Below are positions 42,880 through 51,006 of a DNA stretch of 51,162 nt, piece after piece. The translations under genes were made by a program, and so were the position numbers. The stretch spans positions 1 through 51,162 of the forward strand of contig JAIFMP010000076.1 of the NCBI GenBank assembly GCA_020048405.1, written 5' to 3'. The DNA comes from Hydrogenophaga sp. Lineage in GTDB: Bacteria; Pseudomonadota; Gammaproteobacteria; Burkholderiales; Burkholderiaceae_C. Each line of letters starts with the position of its first letter. Position 1 is the first letter of the stretch. The notes under the pieces were generated by a model. The model was not told where the DNA came from. It did no database searches and saw only the letters and a list, made by a program, of their open reading frames with translations.

Positions 42880-43967
42880 CAGTCGCGGCGCAACAGGTCG
42901 CCAAACACAGTGTGTTCTCCGTCACGCCGGTCAGGCCCCGGTGCGTCGTACAGCACCAGCCAGCGGGGTTTGCCACCAGCCAAAGAAGGCGGCAGGTCGC
43001 AGATGGCTTCAGCACGGTTCACGCCGCGCCCGTGGGGCAAGGCCACGGATTCGGTCAAACCCGATTCGAATCGGGCGGCCTCTTGGTTGGCACGCAACAC
43101 AGCCTTGGCATTGGGCCATCTGAAAACGCGGATGTCACCATTGAGCACCATGGTGGGGCCGGCCAGCACATACAGGTCTTCACCCGAAAAATGCAGGTCG
43201 CGCACGCCAAGGCCATCGAGTTGCAAAAAGTGTTTGCGCAACAAGGTGCCACGGGCATCCAGCGGCACCAGTCGGAGGTGGTCACCATGCGCCTCGACTT
43301 CGATCTCCAGCAGCGCAGACCAGCCACGCAGCACTGGGCCACGCAGGCCCAGCAAGAGGCGTTGACCATCCACTGCCAAGCCTTCGATGTCAAAGCCATT
43401 GTCTTTGCCGGGAATCAGCATGTATGGGCCGAAATGGGGGTCGTCTGCCAGCGCGCTGGTCAGCAGGTTGGTTTGCGCATCGCCTTTCAGGCGCATGGCC
43501 CGTCGACCATCTTGGGACCGCTTCACCAAACAAGGCTGGCCTGTGGCGTCCGGCTCAATGGGCAGGCACGCCAGCAGGCGGCGGTTGGCATCCAAAGACA
43601 CCTTGGCCAGCCGCTTGGCATTGGCAATGTGGTCGCGGTCAGGCTTGGCGTTTTTGCGTTTGAGGCCGTGTGATCCCACCACCCACATGAACCCATCGGC
43701 AACGGCCATGCCCTCCAGGTCGGCTTCTTCCTCGCGGGTACCGGGCAAGTCCAGCAGGTCAGCCAACGGAAAATCTTGTACATCGCCGTAGCGCAGGGTT
43801 TCGCTGCCCACTGGCTCCAGGCGGCGCAGGCGGTCGAGACCACAGGCTTCATCGCCAGCCACCCACAGCCAGTCGTCCGTGAAGGCGGCTCCTGACAAGT
43901 TGGTTTGCACCAGGCAACCGGGAGCAAATTCAAGGCGAACGGCGTTGGCTTGACGGGTATTGGGCAT
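42879..43967 (-). CDS. DUF3616 family protein (beta-propeller-like)
   Basis: A protein of 362 residues with many short strands ending in Trp/Gly-rich turns, expected to form a propeller: LSGAAFTDDWLWVAGDEACGLDRL, DLEGMAVADGFMWVVGSHGLKRK, FDIEGLAVDGQRLLLGLRGPVLRGWSALLEIE, VRDLHFSGEDLYVLAGPTM and AEAICDLPPSLAGGKPRWLVLYD. Acidic D-x-E-G motifs recur. No catalytic activity is assigned to the family. The start is the ATG beginning MPNTRQ; the frame extends upstream without homology. It heads the three-gene operon with the lipid kinase and metallophosphoesterase and diverges from an ExoD-like gene across 190 bp. Confidence 0.75.
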   Translation of the reverse strand: MPNTRQANAVRLEFAPGCLVQTNLSGAAFTDDWLWVAGDEACGLDRLRRLEPVGSETLRYGDVQDFPLADLLDLPGTREEEADLEGMAVADGFMWVVGSHGLKRKNAKPDRDHIANAKRLAKVSLDANRRLLACLPIEPDATGQPCLVKRSQDGRRAMRLKGDAQTNLLTSALADDPHFGPYMLIPGKDNGFDIEGLAVDGQRLLLGLRGPVLRGWSALLEIEVEAHGDHLRLVPLDARGTLLRKHFLQLDGLGVRDLHFSGEDLYVLAGPTMVLNGDIRVFRWPNAKAVLRANQEAARFESGLTESVALPHGRGVNRAEAICDLPPSLAGGKPRWLVLYDAPGPDRRDGEHTVFGDLLRRD

Positions 43968-44158
43968 GGAATCGGTTCTCGGCTGGGGACAGGGCAGCAG
44001 GCAGCACAGTTCAAACGCTTTCGCCGCTAGGTGAGGCGAGCAGTGTGAGGGCGAAACAGGGCGCATTGATCAGTTTTTTGCGATGCATGCAACATGCAAA
44101 ACACTCTTTTTTGGAATGCTTCAAACGCGTACCGTATCGCGTTTTCACGTTTTACGAC

Positions 44159-44842
44159 ATGGCGCGCCAGCATTTGCCCCCACTTCCGCCGCACGGCACG
44201 GCCAGACACCCTCACACACCACAAGTCCTGAAGACCGCTCGCCGGTCTGCGGTGGACCGAATTGCCTCAACCCACCTGGCAGCCATGGGCAACACGGTGG
44301 CCGACACGGTCGGTCATGGCGCACGACAACGGCTGGTATGGCTGGCTTTGCTGGCCACACCGCTGTTGTTGCCCGTTGCGCTGCCAGGCATGGCCTCGGC
44401 CGTGGGCGTGCTGTGCCTGCTGGTGGCATACGGGCTGAGCATGGGTCGAAGCCCAGACCTGCCCGGCTGGCTGGGCAAACGGGTGCTCGGAGACCGGCTC
44501 AAGTCGCTGCTGGCAAAAATGGTTCAGCGGTCGGTGGGCATCATGTCGCGCATGGGGCGACCCCGGATGCTGGCTTTGAGCAACCAGGCAGCGCGTTTGC
44601 TCAATGGTTTGATGCTGGCCATCGCCGGACTGTCGATGGCTGTGCCAGTGCCCATGATTTCCTTTGATAACGTGCTTCCGGCACTGGCCATCGTACTGCT
44701 GGCCTGGGGCCTTCGCCTGCGCGACGGGCTGATGCTGCTGGCCGGCTATCTGGCCACAGCAGTCGCTGTGGCATCGGTGGTGGCGCTGTGGTGGGGTGGC
44801 TCGGTCGTGGTCACTGACATGCTGGCCTGGGCGACCGGCTGA
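44159..44842 (+). CDS. ExoD-family exopolysaccharide-related membrane protein
   Basis: About 227 residues with a polar start and four or five spans: LVWLALLATPLLLPVAL, GMASAVGVLCLLVAYGLSMG, MLAIAGLSMAVPVPM, FDNVLPALAIVLLAWGLRLRDGLMLLAGYLATAV. The pattern P-x-P-x-x-S-x-x-N-x-x-P (PVPMISFDNVLP) and the D-G-x-x-x-x-x-G before the last span are ExoD-like. ExoD proteins affect exopolysaccharide and alkali tolerance in rhizobia. The start is uncertain: ATG 44159 or ATG 44285 (MGNTVADTV). Nothing adjacent belongs to polysaccharide synthesis. Confidence 0.72.
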   Translation: MARQHLPPLPPHGTARHPHTPQVLKTARRSAVDRIASTHLAAMGNTVADTVGHGARQRLVWLALLATPLLLPVALPGMASAVGVLCLLVAYGLSMGRSPDLPGWLGKRVLGDRLKSLLAKMVQRSVGIMSRMGRPRMLALSNQAARLLNGLMLAIAGLSMAVPVPMISFDNVLPALAIVLLAWGLRLRDGLMLLAGYLATAVAVASVVALWWGGSVVVTDMLAWATG

Positions 44843-44868
44843 GCCGCGCCCGCCCTCCCCTGCGCCAG

Positions 44869-45352
44869 TCAGTGCTGCTGCCCCCGGGTCATCCGCTCGG
44901 CAAACGAGATGCCCATGGCCGACAACACGAACGTGAAGTGGATGACGGCCACCATGGTGACGGTCTTGATGCTCTCCATGCTCAGGTCGCTGCTCAGGTA
45001 GGTTTTGAGTGCGTGCACGCCTGAGATGGAAATGATGGCAAACGCCAGTTTGAGTTTGAGGTTGTAGGTGTTGACGTGGTCAAGCCAGTCGGGCTTTTTC
45101 ATGTCGGTTTTGTCGAAGTGTCCGGTGGTCACAAACAGCGACACACCTGCCAACGCAACCACCCACACCAGCTGGGCAACCATGGTCATGTCGACCAACT
45201 CCAGCACCTTGATGATGAGGTCAATTTTCTGCAGCTCACCGAACAGGAGGGTTTGCATGAGCTTGAAGCTTTCGAGCAACGACGTAAAAAAAGAGCATGG
45301 TGAACCGCATGCCGTACAGCATGGAACCAACCTTGGAGAGAACTTTGTCCAT
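44869..45352 (-). pseudogene. YqhA/UPF0114-family membrane protein, frameshifted
   Basis: The family's start is seen at the ATG at 45352: MDKVLSKVGSMLYGMRFTMLFFYV. The rest, from ESFKLMQTLLFGELQKIDLIIKVLELVDMTMVAQ to ISFAERMTRGQQH, is in another frame. The second part contains the conserved LVDMTMV span, NTYNLKLKLAFAIISISGVHALK and the final HFTFVLSAMGISFAERM. Compared with E. coli YqhA, about nine residues of the first hydrophobic stretch are missing at 45271-45288 together with the frame. As written only the second part could be translated, from an unrelated upstream frame, and the protein is unlikely to be made. Confidence 0.75.
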
Positions 45353-45354
45353 TT

Positions 45355-45552
45355 ATGTATGGCTTTCCTGATCAAAACAATCAAATCCCACGGGTACTCG
45401 GCTGCGGGTTTGTACCAGATGTGAAAGCCAAACCGGAATACAAGACAGGCTGGAGCGTGTTCAAACCCAAATTGTCGATGGGCGATGACGGCTTGATTGC
45501 CATGGTGAACGACGCCAAGGGCAACATGATTGGCCTGCGTTGCACGGCCTGA
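45355..45552 (+). pseudogene. Remnant of a VOC/glyoxalase-like gene
   Basis: A short frame of 65 residues whose last part, SVFKPKLSMGDDGLIAMVNDAKGNMIGLRC, is the C-terminal signature of VOC-family proteins (PK-x-x-I...G-x-I-A-x-x-x-D-x-x-G-N-x-x-G-L). The first part (YGFPDQNNQIPRVLGCGFVPD) resembles their third quarter. The whole N-terminal half and the strand between KTG and WSVF are lacking. Its start abuts the YqhA-like start on the other strand. Most likely a truncated, decayed gene; expression is doubtful. Confidence 0.5.
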
Positions 45553-45561
45553 CCGGTAATC

Positions 45562-45606
45562 ACTTCGGTTAAATCGAAGTAAAAGCACACATTTTTATGC
45601 TTTTAC
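45562..45606. promoter_or_regulatory. Tandem dyads before the TerB/YcjF-like gene
   Basis: Two adjoining inverted repeats: ACTTCG (45562-45567) with CGAAGT (45575-45580), and GTAAAAGCA (45579-45587) with TGCTTTTAC (45598-45606), loop CACATTTTTA. They share two bases, so the two hairpins would exclude one another. They could form an attenuator or operator for the gene starting at 45675, or end transcription of the VOC remnant. Confidence 0.45.
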
Positions 45607-45674
45607 GGACTTAATTTCAACGGTAGGCTCCTTGGCTTTGACACGGATGCAGCATCCATTCCCACGGAGCCCAC

Positions 45675-46682
45675 ATGCAAGCCCAAGACCAAAAAGCCAT
45701 TCTCGCCATTGCCCTGCAGGCAGCTTTTGCCGATGGCACCAAAGACGACCGCGAACGGGAGGAAATCCGGCGCATGGCAGAGTCGCTGGCCACCGAATCG
45801 TCTGCAGTGGACTTGCGAGCGCTGTACCAGGATGTGCTGCTCAAGCGCTTCACCCTCGACCACGCGGTGGCGGCACTGAGTGATGAGGGGCTACGCCACT
45901 ATGCCTATGAAATGGCGCTGTGTGTGTGCGAGGCCGACGGCCGCAACACCGATGCCGAGCGCCAGTTTCTCAACACCCTCAAAACCCGACTGGGGCTGGG
46001 TGACACACAGGCGAAAGACATTGAGCGCGAGGTGGACCCGTTCGTCGATCCGTTGGGAGTACCCGCTGCCTCAGGCACCACCATGTCCACGGCCATAGCT
46101 GTCAGCGCCACTCAGCCTGCATTGAAAGCGGGCGCGCCGGCCTCCACGGCCAACGATGCGGCGCTGGACAAGTCCATCCTCAACTACGCCTTGCTCAATG
46201 GTGCGCTGGAGTTGCTCCCGCAGTCGTGGGCTTCCATGGCCATCATCCCGCTGCAGGTGAAGATGGTGTACGGCATTGGGCAGGCGCATGGTGTCAACCT
46301 GGACCAGGGCCACATCAAGGAGTTCATTGCCGCTGCGGGCGTGGGCCTCACGTCGCAGTACCTGGAGCAATTCGGTCGCAAGCTGTTGGGCGGCCTGCTG
46401 GGCAAAGTAGCAGGCAGAACGGTGGGCCGCATCGGCGGTGTTGCCACAGGCATGGCGTTTTCGTTTGCCACCACGTATGCACTGGGCCAGGTGGCCAAGC
46501 GCTACTACGCAGGCGGCAGGGTGATGAGCACCGATGTGCTGCGTGACACGTTTCAAAGCCTGCTGGGGCCTGCCAAACAATTGCAAACCCAATACCTGCC
46601 GCAGATACAGCAGAAGGCAGCCACGTTGGACGCTGGGCAAGTGATGGCCATGATCCGCAACCCTCAGACACCCAGCCCATGA
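45675..46682 (+). CDS. TerB-like / YcjF-DUF697-like membrane-associated protein
   Basis: A protein of 335 residues in two parts. Residues 1-125 form a TerB-like all-helical domain with the usual acidic metal-binding motifs (AFADGTKDDREREEI and CEADGRNTDAERQFL). After an Ala/Thr-rich linker, residues 165-300 resemble the DUF697/YcjF region, with hydrophobic helices MAIIPLQVKMVYGIGQAHG, KEFIAAAGVGLTSQYLEQF, LGGLLGKVAGRTVGRIGGVATGMAFSFATTYALGQVAKRYY. The Gly-rich helix pair may insert into membrane. Function unknown; the pairing is known in stress or GTPase contexts. The ATG is behind CGGAG, and the DUF2062 gene overlaps its stop by 4 bases. Confidence 0.78.
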   Translation: MQAQDQKAILAIALQAAFADGTKDDREREEIRRMAESLATESSAVDLRALYQDVLLKRFTLDHAVAALSDEGLRHYAYEMALCVCEADGRNTDAERQFLNTLKTRLGLGDTQAKDIEREVDPFVDPLGVPAASGTTMSTAIAVSATQPALKAGAPASTANDAALDKSILNYALLNGALELLPQSWASMAIIPLQVKMVYGIGQAHGVNLDQGHIKEFIAAAGVGLTSQYLEQFGRKLLGGLLGKVAGRTVGRIGGVATGMAFSFATTYALGQVAKRYYAGGRVMSTDVLRDTFQSLLGPAKQLQTQYLPQIQQKAATLDAGQVMAMIRNPQTPSP

Positions 46683-47197
46683 CGATGCAAGTTCTGATCC
46701 AACGCCTGCGTTGCATGGCACCCAGCCGGGAACAACTGGCGGCGACGCCCGGCCTGCAGCGCCTGGCACCGCGCCTGGCCGACCCCAAACTCTGGCAGTG
46801 GTCACGCCGTGGTGTGGCCCTGGGAGTGGCGCTGGGCCTGTTCATCGGGCTGTTGATTCCCGTGGCGCAAATCCTCTTCGCCGGATCTGCAGCTGTTTTG
46901 CTCCGGGCAAATGTGGCCATGGCTGCGGTCGGCACCCTGGTCACCAACCCGCTGACAGTTCCACCCATCTACTACGCTGCGTACCACCTGGGTGCCTGGG
47001 TCACAGGCACCTCAGTCGCAGACGGACTGTCACTGACGGACCCTGGAAGCTTGTTTGAACACTTCGGATCCATCGGCCTGCCGCTGTTCACCGGATTGGC
47101 GGTGACCGCGACTGTGGCCGCTGTTTCGAGCTACCTGCTGATCTCGCGCGTCTGGATTTTGCGAGTCAACACGCGACGTCGCACTTTGAAGATCTGA
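46679..47197 (+). CDS. DUF2062 membrane protein
   Basis: A protein of 172 residues with a basic N-terminal part (CMAPSREQLAATPGLQRLAPRLADPKLWQWSRRGVA) and three spans: GVALGVALGLFIGLLIPVAQILFAGSAAVLL, VAMAAVGTLVTNPLTVPPIYYAAYHLG and GLPLFTGLAVTATVAAVSSYLLI. The TLVTNP-x-T-x-x-P-I-Y-Y-A-A-Y block is diagnostic of DUF2062, found alone or attached to glycosyltransferases. Function unknown. It is translationally coupled to the TerB/YcjF-like gene and converges on a LysR gene 15 bases away. Confidence 0.86.
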   Translation: MTMQVLIQRLRCMAPSREQLAATPGLQRLAPRLADPKLWQWSRRGVALGVALGLFIGLLIPVAQILFAGSAAVLLRANVAMAAVGTLVTNPLTVPPIYYAAYHLGAWVTGTSVADGLSLTDPGSLFEHFGSIGLPLFTGLAVTATVAAVSSYLLISRVWILRVNTRRRTLKI

Positions 47198-47212
47198 CGC
47201 CTTTGCCACGGC

Positions 47213-48106
47213 TCAGGGTGGACGGCCAGCAGCACCGCCCTGCATGCGCGCCAGCACATGCGCCCTGAATACCCCCGCCAGCGGCGACAGCTGTTTGCCC
47301 CGGGGCCACACCAGGTGCCATTGCGACTGAATGGGAAACCCCACCACGTCCAGCACCACCACGCGGGCATCGGCCGCGCCGCTGCCCAGCGCGTGGCTGG
47401 ACAGCACGGCCACCCCCAGCTTGCTGGCCACCGATTCGCGGATGGCCTCGTTGCTGCCCAACTCCAGCCAGTTGGCTGGGGCAAAGCCGTGTTGTTTGAA
47501 AGTGCGGTCGGTGGCCATGCGTGTGCCCGAACCGCGCTCACGCAACACGAAACGGCTGCCAGCCAGCTGCTCCAACGTCACCCCAGATTGGCCCGCCAGC
47601 GGGTGGGAGGCCGGTGCCACCAGGCACAGCGGATTGGGCATGAGGATGTCGTCTTCCAGCGCCAGGTCATCGGGCGGCTGGGACATCACGTAAAGATCGT
47701 CCATGTTGGCGCGCAGGCGGGTCACCACCTGGTCGCGGTTGAGAACTTCCAGCGAAATGTCCACCTCGGGGTGGCGGTCGCAAAAGCTGCCCAGCAGGCC
47801 GGGTATGAAGTATTTGGCCGTGCTGACCACCGCCACCCGCAACCGCCCACGGGCCATGCCCTGGATGGCGGCCATGCGTTGCTCGAAGGCCTCCCACTGG
47901 TCGAGCATGGGTTCTTCGCCCGCCTCCGTCAAATGCACCTTGCGCGAGATCACGTCGTACAGCGGCAGCCCCACGGCATCGGCCACGTCTTTGAGCTGCA
48001 TGGAGGCGGTGGGTTGCGTGACGTGCATGCGCTGCGCGGCGGCGCTCACGCTGCCGGTATCAGACAGCGCCAGGAACAGCTTGAGCTGGCGGAAGGTCAC
48101 ATTCAT
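47213..48106 (-). CDS. LysR-family transcriptional regulator (CbbR/YeiE-like)
   Basis: A regulator of 297 residues. HTH: FRQLKLFLALSDTGSVSAAAQRMHVTQPTASMQLKDVADAVGLPLYDV. Effector domain: LRVAVVSTAKYFIPGLLGSFCDRHPEVDISLEVLNRDQVVTRL, VLRERGSGTRMATDRTF, ELGSNEAIRESVASKLGVAVLSSHAL, all close to CbbR, the activator of CO2-fixation genes. In the linker helix, LTEAGEE is joined directly to PMLDQWEAFEQ. CbbR has six more residues there, so 18 bp seem lost in frame (near 47911), which shortens the dimerisation helix by about 1.5 turns. Divergent from an SbtA-like bicarbonate transporter, its likely target. Confidence 0.88.
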   Translation of the reverse strand: MNVTFRQLKLFLALSDTGSVSAAAQRMHVTQPTASMQLKDVADAVGLPLYDVISRKVHLTEAGEEPMLDQWEAFEQRMAAIQGMARGRLRVAVVSTAKYFIPGLLGSFCDRHPEVDISLEVLNRDQVVTRLRANMDDLYVMSQPPDDLALEDDILMPNPLCLVAPASHPLAGQSGVTLEQLAGSRFVLRERGSGTRMATDRTFKQHGFAPANWLELGSNEAIRESVASKLGVAVLSSHALGSGAADARVVVLDVVGFPIQSQWHLVWPRGKQLSPLAGVFRAHVLARMQGGAAGRPP

Positions 48107-48192
48107 AGACTTTTATCGATATATATAAACTTAAGAATCGATTTTACTTTTGTCATACGGGCTTTTAGCATCCCGGCACAAGGAGAGAGGCC
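48107..48192. promoter_or_regulatory. LysR/SbtA divergent control region with LysR-type box
   Basis: 86 bp, strongly AT-rich. It contains TTATCGATATATATAA (48113-48128), in which TTAT and ATAA are mirror arms of a T-N11-A type LysR site, and a second ATCGAT at 48137-48142 giving a wider dyad with the first. GGAGAG lies 6 bases before the transporter ATG. A good candidate operator for the adjoining regulator. Confidence 0.6.
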
Positions 48193-49203
48193 ATGCAAAG
48201 TCTGTTGGACCCGGCGGTGTTGTTTTTTGTGTTTGGCGTGTTTGCGGGGCTGGTGCGCTCCAACCTGGAGATGCCACCCGCCATCTCCAAGTTTTTGTCG
48301 CTGTACCTGCTGATGGCCTTGGGCCTGAAGGGCGGGTTTGCCCTGTCAGAGTCCGGCCTGACACCGAGCGTGGCCACCAGCCTGGGGCTGGCGGTGCTGC
48401 TGGCGGTGGTGGTGCCGCTGCTGGGCTACGTGGTGCTGCGCCGCTGGCTGTCGGGGTTTGACGCGGCGGCCATCGCAGCCACTTACGGTTCGGTCAGCGC
48501 CGTGACGTTTGTGACGGCCGTGCAATACCTGGAAACCCACCACATTCCCTTTGGCGGACACATGGCTGCGGCCATGGCGCTGATGGAGTCGCCCGCCATC
48601 ATCCTGGCAGTGCTGATGGCCAATGCACTGCGGCAAAAGGCCGCTTCGCAGTCAGCCGTGCCTTTGGGTGGCGCTGCGGTGTTGACCGCAGGTTCATCGG
48701 GCAACCTGCCGCCCCTGCGTAAAGTTTTGCACGAGTCGCTGACCGACGGCGCTCAGTTGCTGCTGCTGGGTGCCATGCTGGTGGGACTGGTCAGCGGCGA
48801 GGCCGGACGCGAGGCCATGCAGCCGTTTTCGGGCGACCTGTTCAAGGGCATGCTGGCGTTCTTTCTGCTGGACATGGGCCTGATGACCGCACGCAACCTG
48901 CCGCAACTGCGCGGCCAGTCACCCTGGTTGATTGGTTATGCCGTTCTGGGGCCGCTGACCCACGCAGCTCTGGCGCTGGGCTTGGCACGTCTGTTTGGAG
49001 TGGCCATGGGCGACGCCATTTTGCTGATGGTGCTGGCCGCCAGTGCATCGTACATTGCGGTGCCCGCCGTGGTGCGCCATGCCATTCCGGAGGCCAACCC
49101 GTCGCTGTATTTCAGCCTGTCGCTGGGCATCACCTTCCCGCTGAACATTTTGTTTGGCATCCCGTTGTACAGCCAGGTGGCGCATTGGGCGTGGGGGGCC
49201 TGA
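48193..49203 (+). CDS. SbtA-like sodium-dependent bicarbonate transporter
   Basis: An inner-membrane carrier of 336 residues of the SbtA (DUF897) family, in cyanobacteria a high-affinity Na+/HCO3- symporter. Ten or so spans include LFFVFGVFAGLVRSNLEMP, FLSLYLLMALGLKGGFAL, and the two inverted halves with the conserved loops AATYGSVSAVTFVTAVQYLE and LMVLAASASYIAVPAVVRHAIPEANPSLYFSLSLGITFPLNI, which carry the substrate Ser residues (GSVSAVTF and ASASYIAVP). Ligand specificity in proteobacteria is not proven. No SbtB-like PII gene follows; a DUF6671 gene does. It diverges from a CbbR-like regulator, consistent with inorganic-carbon control. Confidence 0.87.
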   Translation: MQSLLDPAVLFFVFGVFAGLVRSNLEMPPAISKFLSLYLLMALGLKGGFALSESGLTPSVATSLGLAVLLAVVVPLLGYVVLRRWLSGFDAAAIAATYGSVSAVTFVTAVQYLETHHIPFGGHMAAAMALMESPAIILAVLMANALRQKAASQSAVPLGGAAVLTAGSSGNLPPLRKVLHESLTDGAQLLLLGAMLVGLVSGEAGREAMQPFSGDLFKGMLAFFLLDMGLMTARNLPQLRGQSPWLIGYAVLGPLTHAALALGLARLFGVAMGDAILLMVLAASASYIAVPAVVRHAIPEANPSLYFSLSLGITFPLNILFGIPLYSQVAHWAWGA

Positions 49204-49212
49204 GGCACCGGC

Positions 49213-50064
49213 ATGGCACACAACGCTGCTTACCACGGACACACCGCTGCGCTGCTGACCCAGCATGGCAAGGAGGCCATCCTGGGCCCCGTGCTGAGGC
49301 AGCACCTGGGCTGCAGCGTGCAGCATGTGACGGGTTTTGACACCGACCAGTTGGGGACCTTCACCCGCGAACAGCCACGGCCAGGCACACAACTGGATGC
49401 GGCACGTCGCAAGGCGCGGGCGGGCATGGATCTGTCTGGTCTGCCCTTGGGTCTGGCCAGCGAGGGCTCGTTTGGGATGGACCCCCACATGGGGCTCGTG
49501 CCCTGGAATGTGGAGATCGTCATCTGGATCGACGACCGTCGCAGCCTGGAAGTGGTGGGCATGGCTCAAGGCCCGGCAGATGACCGCCAAAGCCTGCTGA
49601 ACAGCCCTGAGGCGCTGCACACCTTTGCCACGGAAGCTGGTTTTCCCGCGCACGGCCTGGTGCTGCGCCCTGAGGGGCCAGACGACCTGCGTCTGCACAA
49701 AAACCTCGCCACCTGGGCCGACCTGGACCAAGCGTTTGACAAGGCCATGCAAGAAGCCGCCAACGGAGCCGTGTTTGCCGAGAGCGACCTGCGCGCCCAC
49801 CGCAATCCCACGCGGCAGGCCCTGATTCACCAGGCCGGGCTGGACCTGGCCCAGCGGCTGCTCAGTGCCTGCCCGGTGTGCCAGTCACCCGGCTTCTCAC
49901 GCCACAGCCATGTGCCGGGTTTGCGATGCCGTACCTGTGGCCGGCGCACACACCTGCCGGTGGCCGAGACATGGCGCTGCGCCTGCTGCGGGCACGAGGC
50001 CCAACGGCCACTGCCCACCGCCGAGGGGGCTGACCCGGCACAGTGCAGCCACTGCAACCCTTGA
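49213..50064 (+). CDS. DUF6671 family protein with zinc-ribbon end
   Basis: A protein of 283 residues. The N-terminal 220 match the DUF6671 pattern: LLTQHGKEAILGPVLRQHLG, FDTDQLGTFTREQPRPGTQLDAARRKARAGMDLSGLPLGLASEGSFGMDP, VPWNVEIVIWID, LVLRPEGPDDLRLHKNL and AVFAESDLRAHRNPTRQALI. The C-terminal 60 have Cys pairs CPVCQSPGF, CRTCGRRTH, CACCGHEA and CSHCNP, suggesting two zinc ribbons. Function unknown. It starts 9 bases after the SbtA-like gene, so a link with bicarbonate uptake is possible from position alone. Confidence 0.78.
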   Translation: MAHNAAYHGHTAALLTQHGKEAILGPVLRQHLGCSVQHVTGFDTDQLGTFTREQPRPGTQLDAARRKARAGMDLSGLPLGLASEGSFGMDPHMGLVPWNVEIVIWIDDRRSLEVVGMAQGPADDRQSLLNSPEALHTFATEAGFPAHGLVLRPEGPDDLRLHKNLATWADLDQAFDKAMQEAANGAVFAESDLRAHRNPTRQALIHQAGLDLAQRLLSACPVCQSPGFSRHSHVPGLRCRTCGRRTHLPVAETWRCACCGHEAQRPLPTAEGADPAQCSHCNP

Positions 50065-50106
50065 GCGCTGGCCCAGCTTGTCTGCCCCGTCTGGCACCCT
50101 CTCGCA

Positions 50107-50970
50107 TCAGGCTGACTGCTTGCCTGCCGTGATGGCCGCCCCCATTGAAGCCACCACGATCAAGCCAATGGCCAGCCACTGGTCAGTGCTCAGGTGCTCT
50201 TGCAGCAGAGCCATGGCCAGCAGGGCGGCAACGGCAGGCTCCATGCTCAGCATGATGCCGAACGCCGCTTTGGGCAGACGCTTGAGCGCCATCATTTCCA
50301 GCGAAATGGGTATGGCGCTGGACATCACCGCCACGGCCAGCCCCACCCCCAGCACAACGGGCGACAGCAGCGCTGCGCCCGCATGCACCACGCCCACGGG
50401 CACCACCACCACTGCCGCCACCAGCAAGCCCAACGAGACCGATTGCCCCGCGTGCAGGTGCCCCACGCGCTTGCCAAACACGATGTAGGTGCCCCACATC
50501 AGCGCCGCGCCCAGCGCGTAGGCCACACCCACAGGGTCCAGCGCACTGGCACTCAAACTGTGTGCCCCCAAAGGCAACAGCAGCCCCAGCCCGGTGACAG
50601 CCAGCAATACCCAAACAAAATCTATGGCCCTGCGCGAGGAATAGACGGCCACGGCCAGCGGGCCGGCAAACTCAATGGCCACCGCCAGCCCGAATGGCAG
50701 CGTGCGCAGCGACATGTAGAACAACAGGTTCATGCCACCCAGTGCCGCGCCATACAGCGCGATGGCACGCGCATCGCCCGCCCGCAGGTGCCAGCGCCAG
50801 GGCCGCCACAACGCCAGCAACACCAGCGCCGACAAGCCCACCCGCACGGCAGTGGTGCCCTGCGCCCCCACCAGCGGAAACAGCCAGTGCTTGGCCCACG
50901 ACGTGCCCACGCCCAGCGCCGTGACGGAGCCGAGCACGGCAAGGAATGGAAACCAGCGATGGTGATGCAT
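50107..50970 (-). CDS. EamA/RhtA-family permease
   Basis: An inner-membrane exporter of 287 residues with ten spans in two EamA repeats, nearest to RhtA, which exports threonine and homoserine. Segments are FPFLAVLGSVTALGVGTSWAKHWLFPLVGAQGTTAVRVGLSALVLLALWRPW, YGAALGGMNLLFYMSLRTLPFGLAVAIEFAGPLAVAV (typical RhtA) and MSSAIPISLEMMALKRLPKAAFGIMLSMEPAVAALLAMALLQEHLS. The start at ATG 50970 gives MHHHRWFPF; an extra ten residues upstream lack homology. Converges on DUF6671. Substrate is a family-level guess. Confidence 0.88.
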   Translation of the reverse strand: MHHHRWFPFLAVLGSVTALGVGTSWAKHWLFPLVGAQGTTAVRVGLSALVLLALWRPWRWHLRAGDARAIALYGAALGGMNLLFYMSLRTLPFGLAVAIEFAGPLAVAVYSSRRAIDFVWVLLAVTGLGLLLPLGAHSLSASALDPVGVAYALGAALMWGTYIVFGKRVGHLHAGQSVSLGLLVAAVVVVPVGVVHAGAALLSPVVLGVGLAVAVMSSAIPISLEMMALKRLPKAAFGIMLSMEPAVAALLAMALLQEHLSTDQWLAIGLIVVASMGAAITAGKQSA

Positions 50971-51006
50971 CAGAGAACGGCCGGGTGCTGCACCGGCCAC
51001 AGCCCG

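Noticed and set aside
41893-43365. 490-codon forward frame opposite the lipid kinase and DUF3616 genes
   Set aside because: It spans two real genes on the other strand and has no recognisable domain.
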